In this document: positions 63,474 through 64,000 of the stretch, piece by piece
Position numbering within the stretch: the stretch's first letter is position 1
How the letters are laid out: each line of letters starts with the position of its first letter
From: Zygnema cylindricum
Taxonomy: Eukaryota; Streptophyta; Zygnematophyceae; Zygnematales; Zygnemataceae
Direction: 5' to 3'
Assembly: GCA_037447655.1 (NCBI GenBank)
Contig: JBBHKE010000813.1
Location: 389,710-453,709 of the forward strand
DNA length: 64,000 bases
Notes under the pieces: model-generated
The model's input: only the letters and a program-made list of their open reading frames with translations
Database searches by the model: none
Told to the model about the DNA's origin: nothing
Program-made: the position numbers and the translations under genes

Positions 63474-64000
63474 CTCCCTTTATTTTCTAGTCTAATTTAA
63501 TTTTTCTTTCAACCTGCATTTTTCTCAACAATATTTTAATTTAGGAGAGGGCACAGGTTTGGTCATCATGTCAGCCACCATTTCTTTATCAGGTCTATAC
63601 ACAAGATTTAAAATTTTATTTTCAACTTTTTCTCTTATGAAGCTTAATCTTATGTCTATATGTTTTGCTTTGAAATGGTATTTTGGATTCGCTGCGATTG
63701 CGATTGCAGCTTGATTATCGCAAAATATTTCATGCACTCCCACTTTCATATATCCCAGTTCTTCCAACAATGACTTCACCCACATTAGTTCTTTTACAGC
63801 AGAACAAGACGCCATATACTCAGCCTCCATCTTAGACTGAGCAACCACCTTTTGTTGCTTACTGCTCCAACAGCAAGCTCCTTCCCCCACATACAAAACA
63901 TATCCAGAAGTGCATCTTCTCATAGGTGCATCCCCATAACTGGCATCACTCCAAGTGGTGATATCAGTGTGCTCCCCTCCCAAATGCAACCATAATTCTC
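63474..64000 (-). mobile_element. copia Pol C-terminus (RNase H)
   Basis: The minus strand from 63989 to 63525 encodes the end of copia Pol: TTWSDASYGDAPMRRCTSGY, WSSKQQKVVAQSKMEAEYMA, FCDNQAAIAIAANPKYHFKA, KHIDIRLSFIREKV. It ends TAA (63525) just before the polypurine tract. The frame is intact here, so this copy may be younger than its neighbour. Confidence 0.9.

Overview
The window is nuclear DNA of a green-lineage eukaryote. It carries a chlorophyll b reductase (NYC1-type) gene and a TPR-protein gene with chloroplast-plus-thylakoid-lumen style targeting. Both are split by GT-AG introns, among dense LTR retrotransposons and MITEs. The large introns, a Rab21-like GTPase gene and the retroelement types suggest a streptophyte alga of the Chara kind. 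That identification is inference. No bacterial operons, CRISPR arrays or rRNA genes were seen.

Layout. 1-2180: gag and LTR of a Ty1/copia element (minus). 3807-11159: a complete Ty3/gypsy chromovirus (minus) with 5-bp target duplication, inserted into an older LTR. 12.2-16.4 kb: two adjacent Harbinger-like MITEs, then a run of TA-flanked MITEs. 16746-17645: an unrecognised coiled-coil ORF. 19656-28839: NYC1 (minus), 9 coding exons with fully consistent phases. Its catalytic exon 7 lies in a 749-bp direct repeat present twice, around a 539-bp copia gag fragment. 32.1-33.6 kb: a decayed LINE-like fragment. 33.98-38.9 kb: a Rab21-like gene (minus), incomplete as I can read it. 39620-40323: a second Harbinger-like MITE. 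40654-46358: the TPR gene (plus), 7 exons, 394 aa. 47-53 kb: TA MITEs, a hAT MITE, an exon-like ORF and about 2 kb of degenerate satellite. 52938-64000: a nested stack of copia elements. It holds a decayed gag-pol element (minus), split in its gag by a gag-only LTR element (plus), and abutted by another copia element that runs off the window.

Two patterns stand out. First, in all three intron-containing genes an exon edge with its splice site is copied into the adjoining intron at roughly 130-200 bp spacing (exon 9 acceptor in NYC1, exon 4 donor in the TPR gene, last visible exon donor in the Rab gene). Second, three copia-type gag ORFs begin about 18-26 nt upstream of a GGTTATGGGCC-type sequence. 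That sequence is complementary to the anticodon arm of initiator tRNA-Met. In two of them the ATG lies inside the LTR, so gag is translated through a probable half-tRNA primer-binding site.
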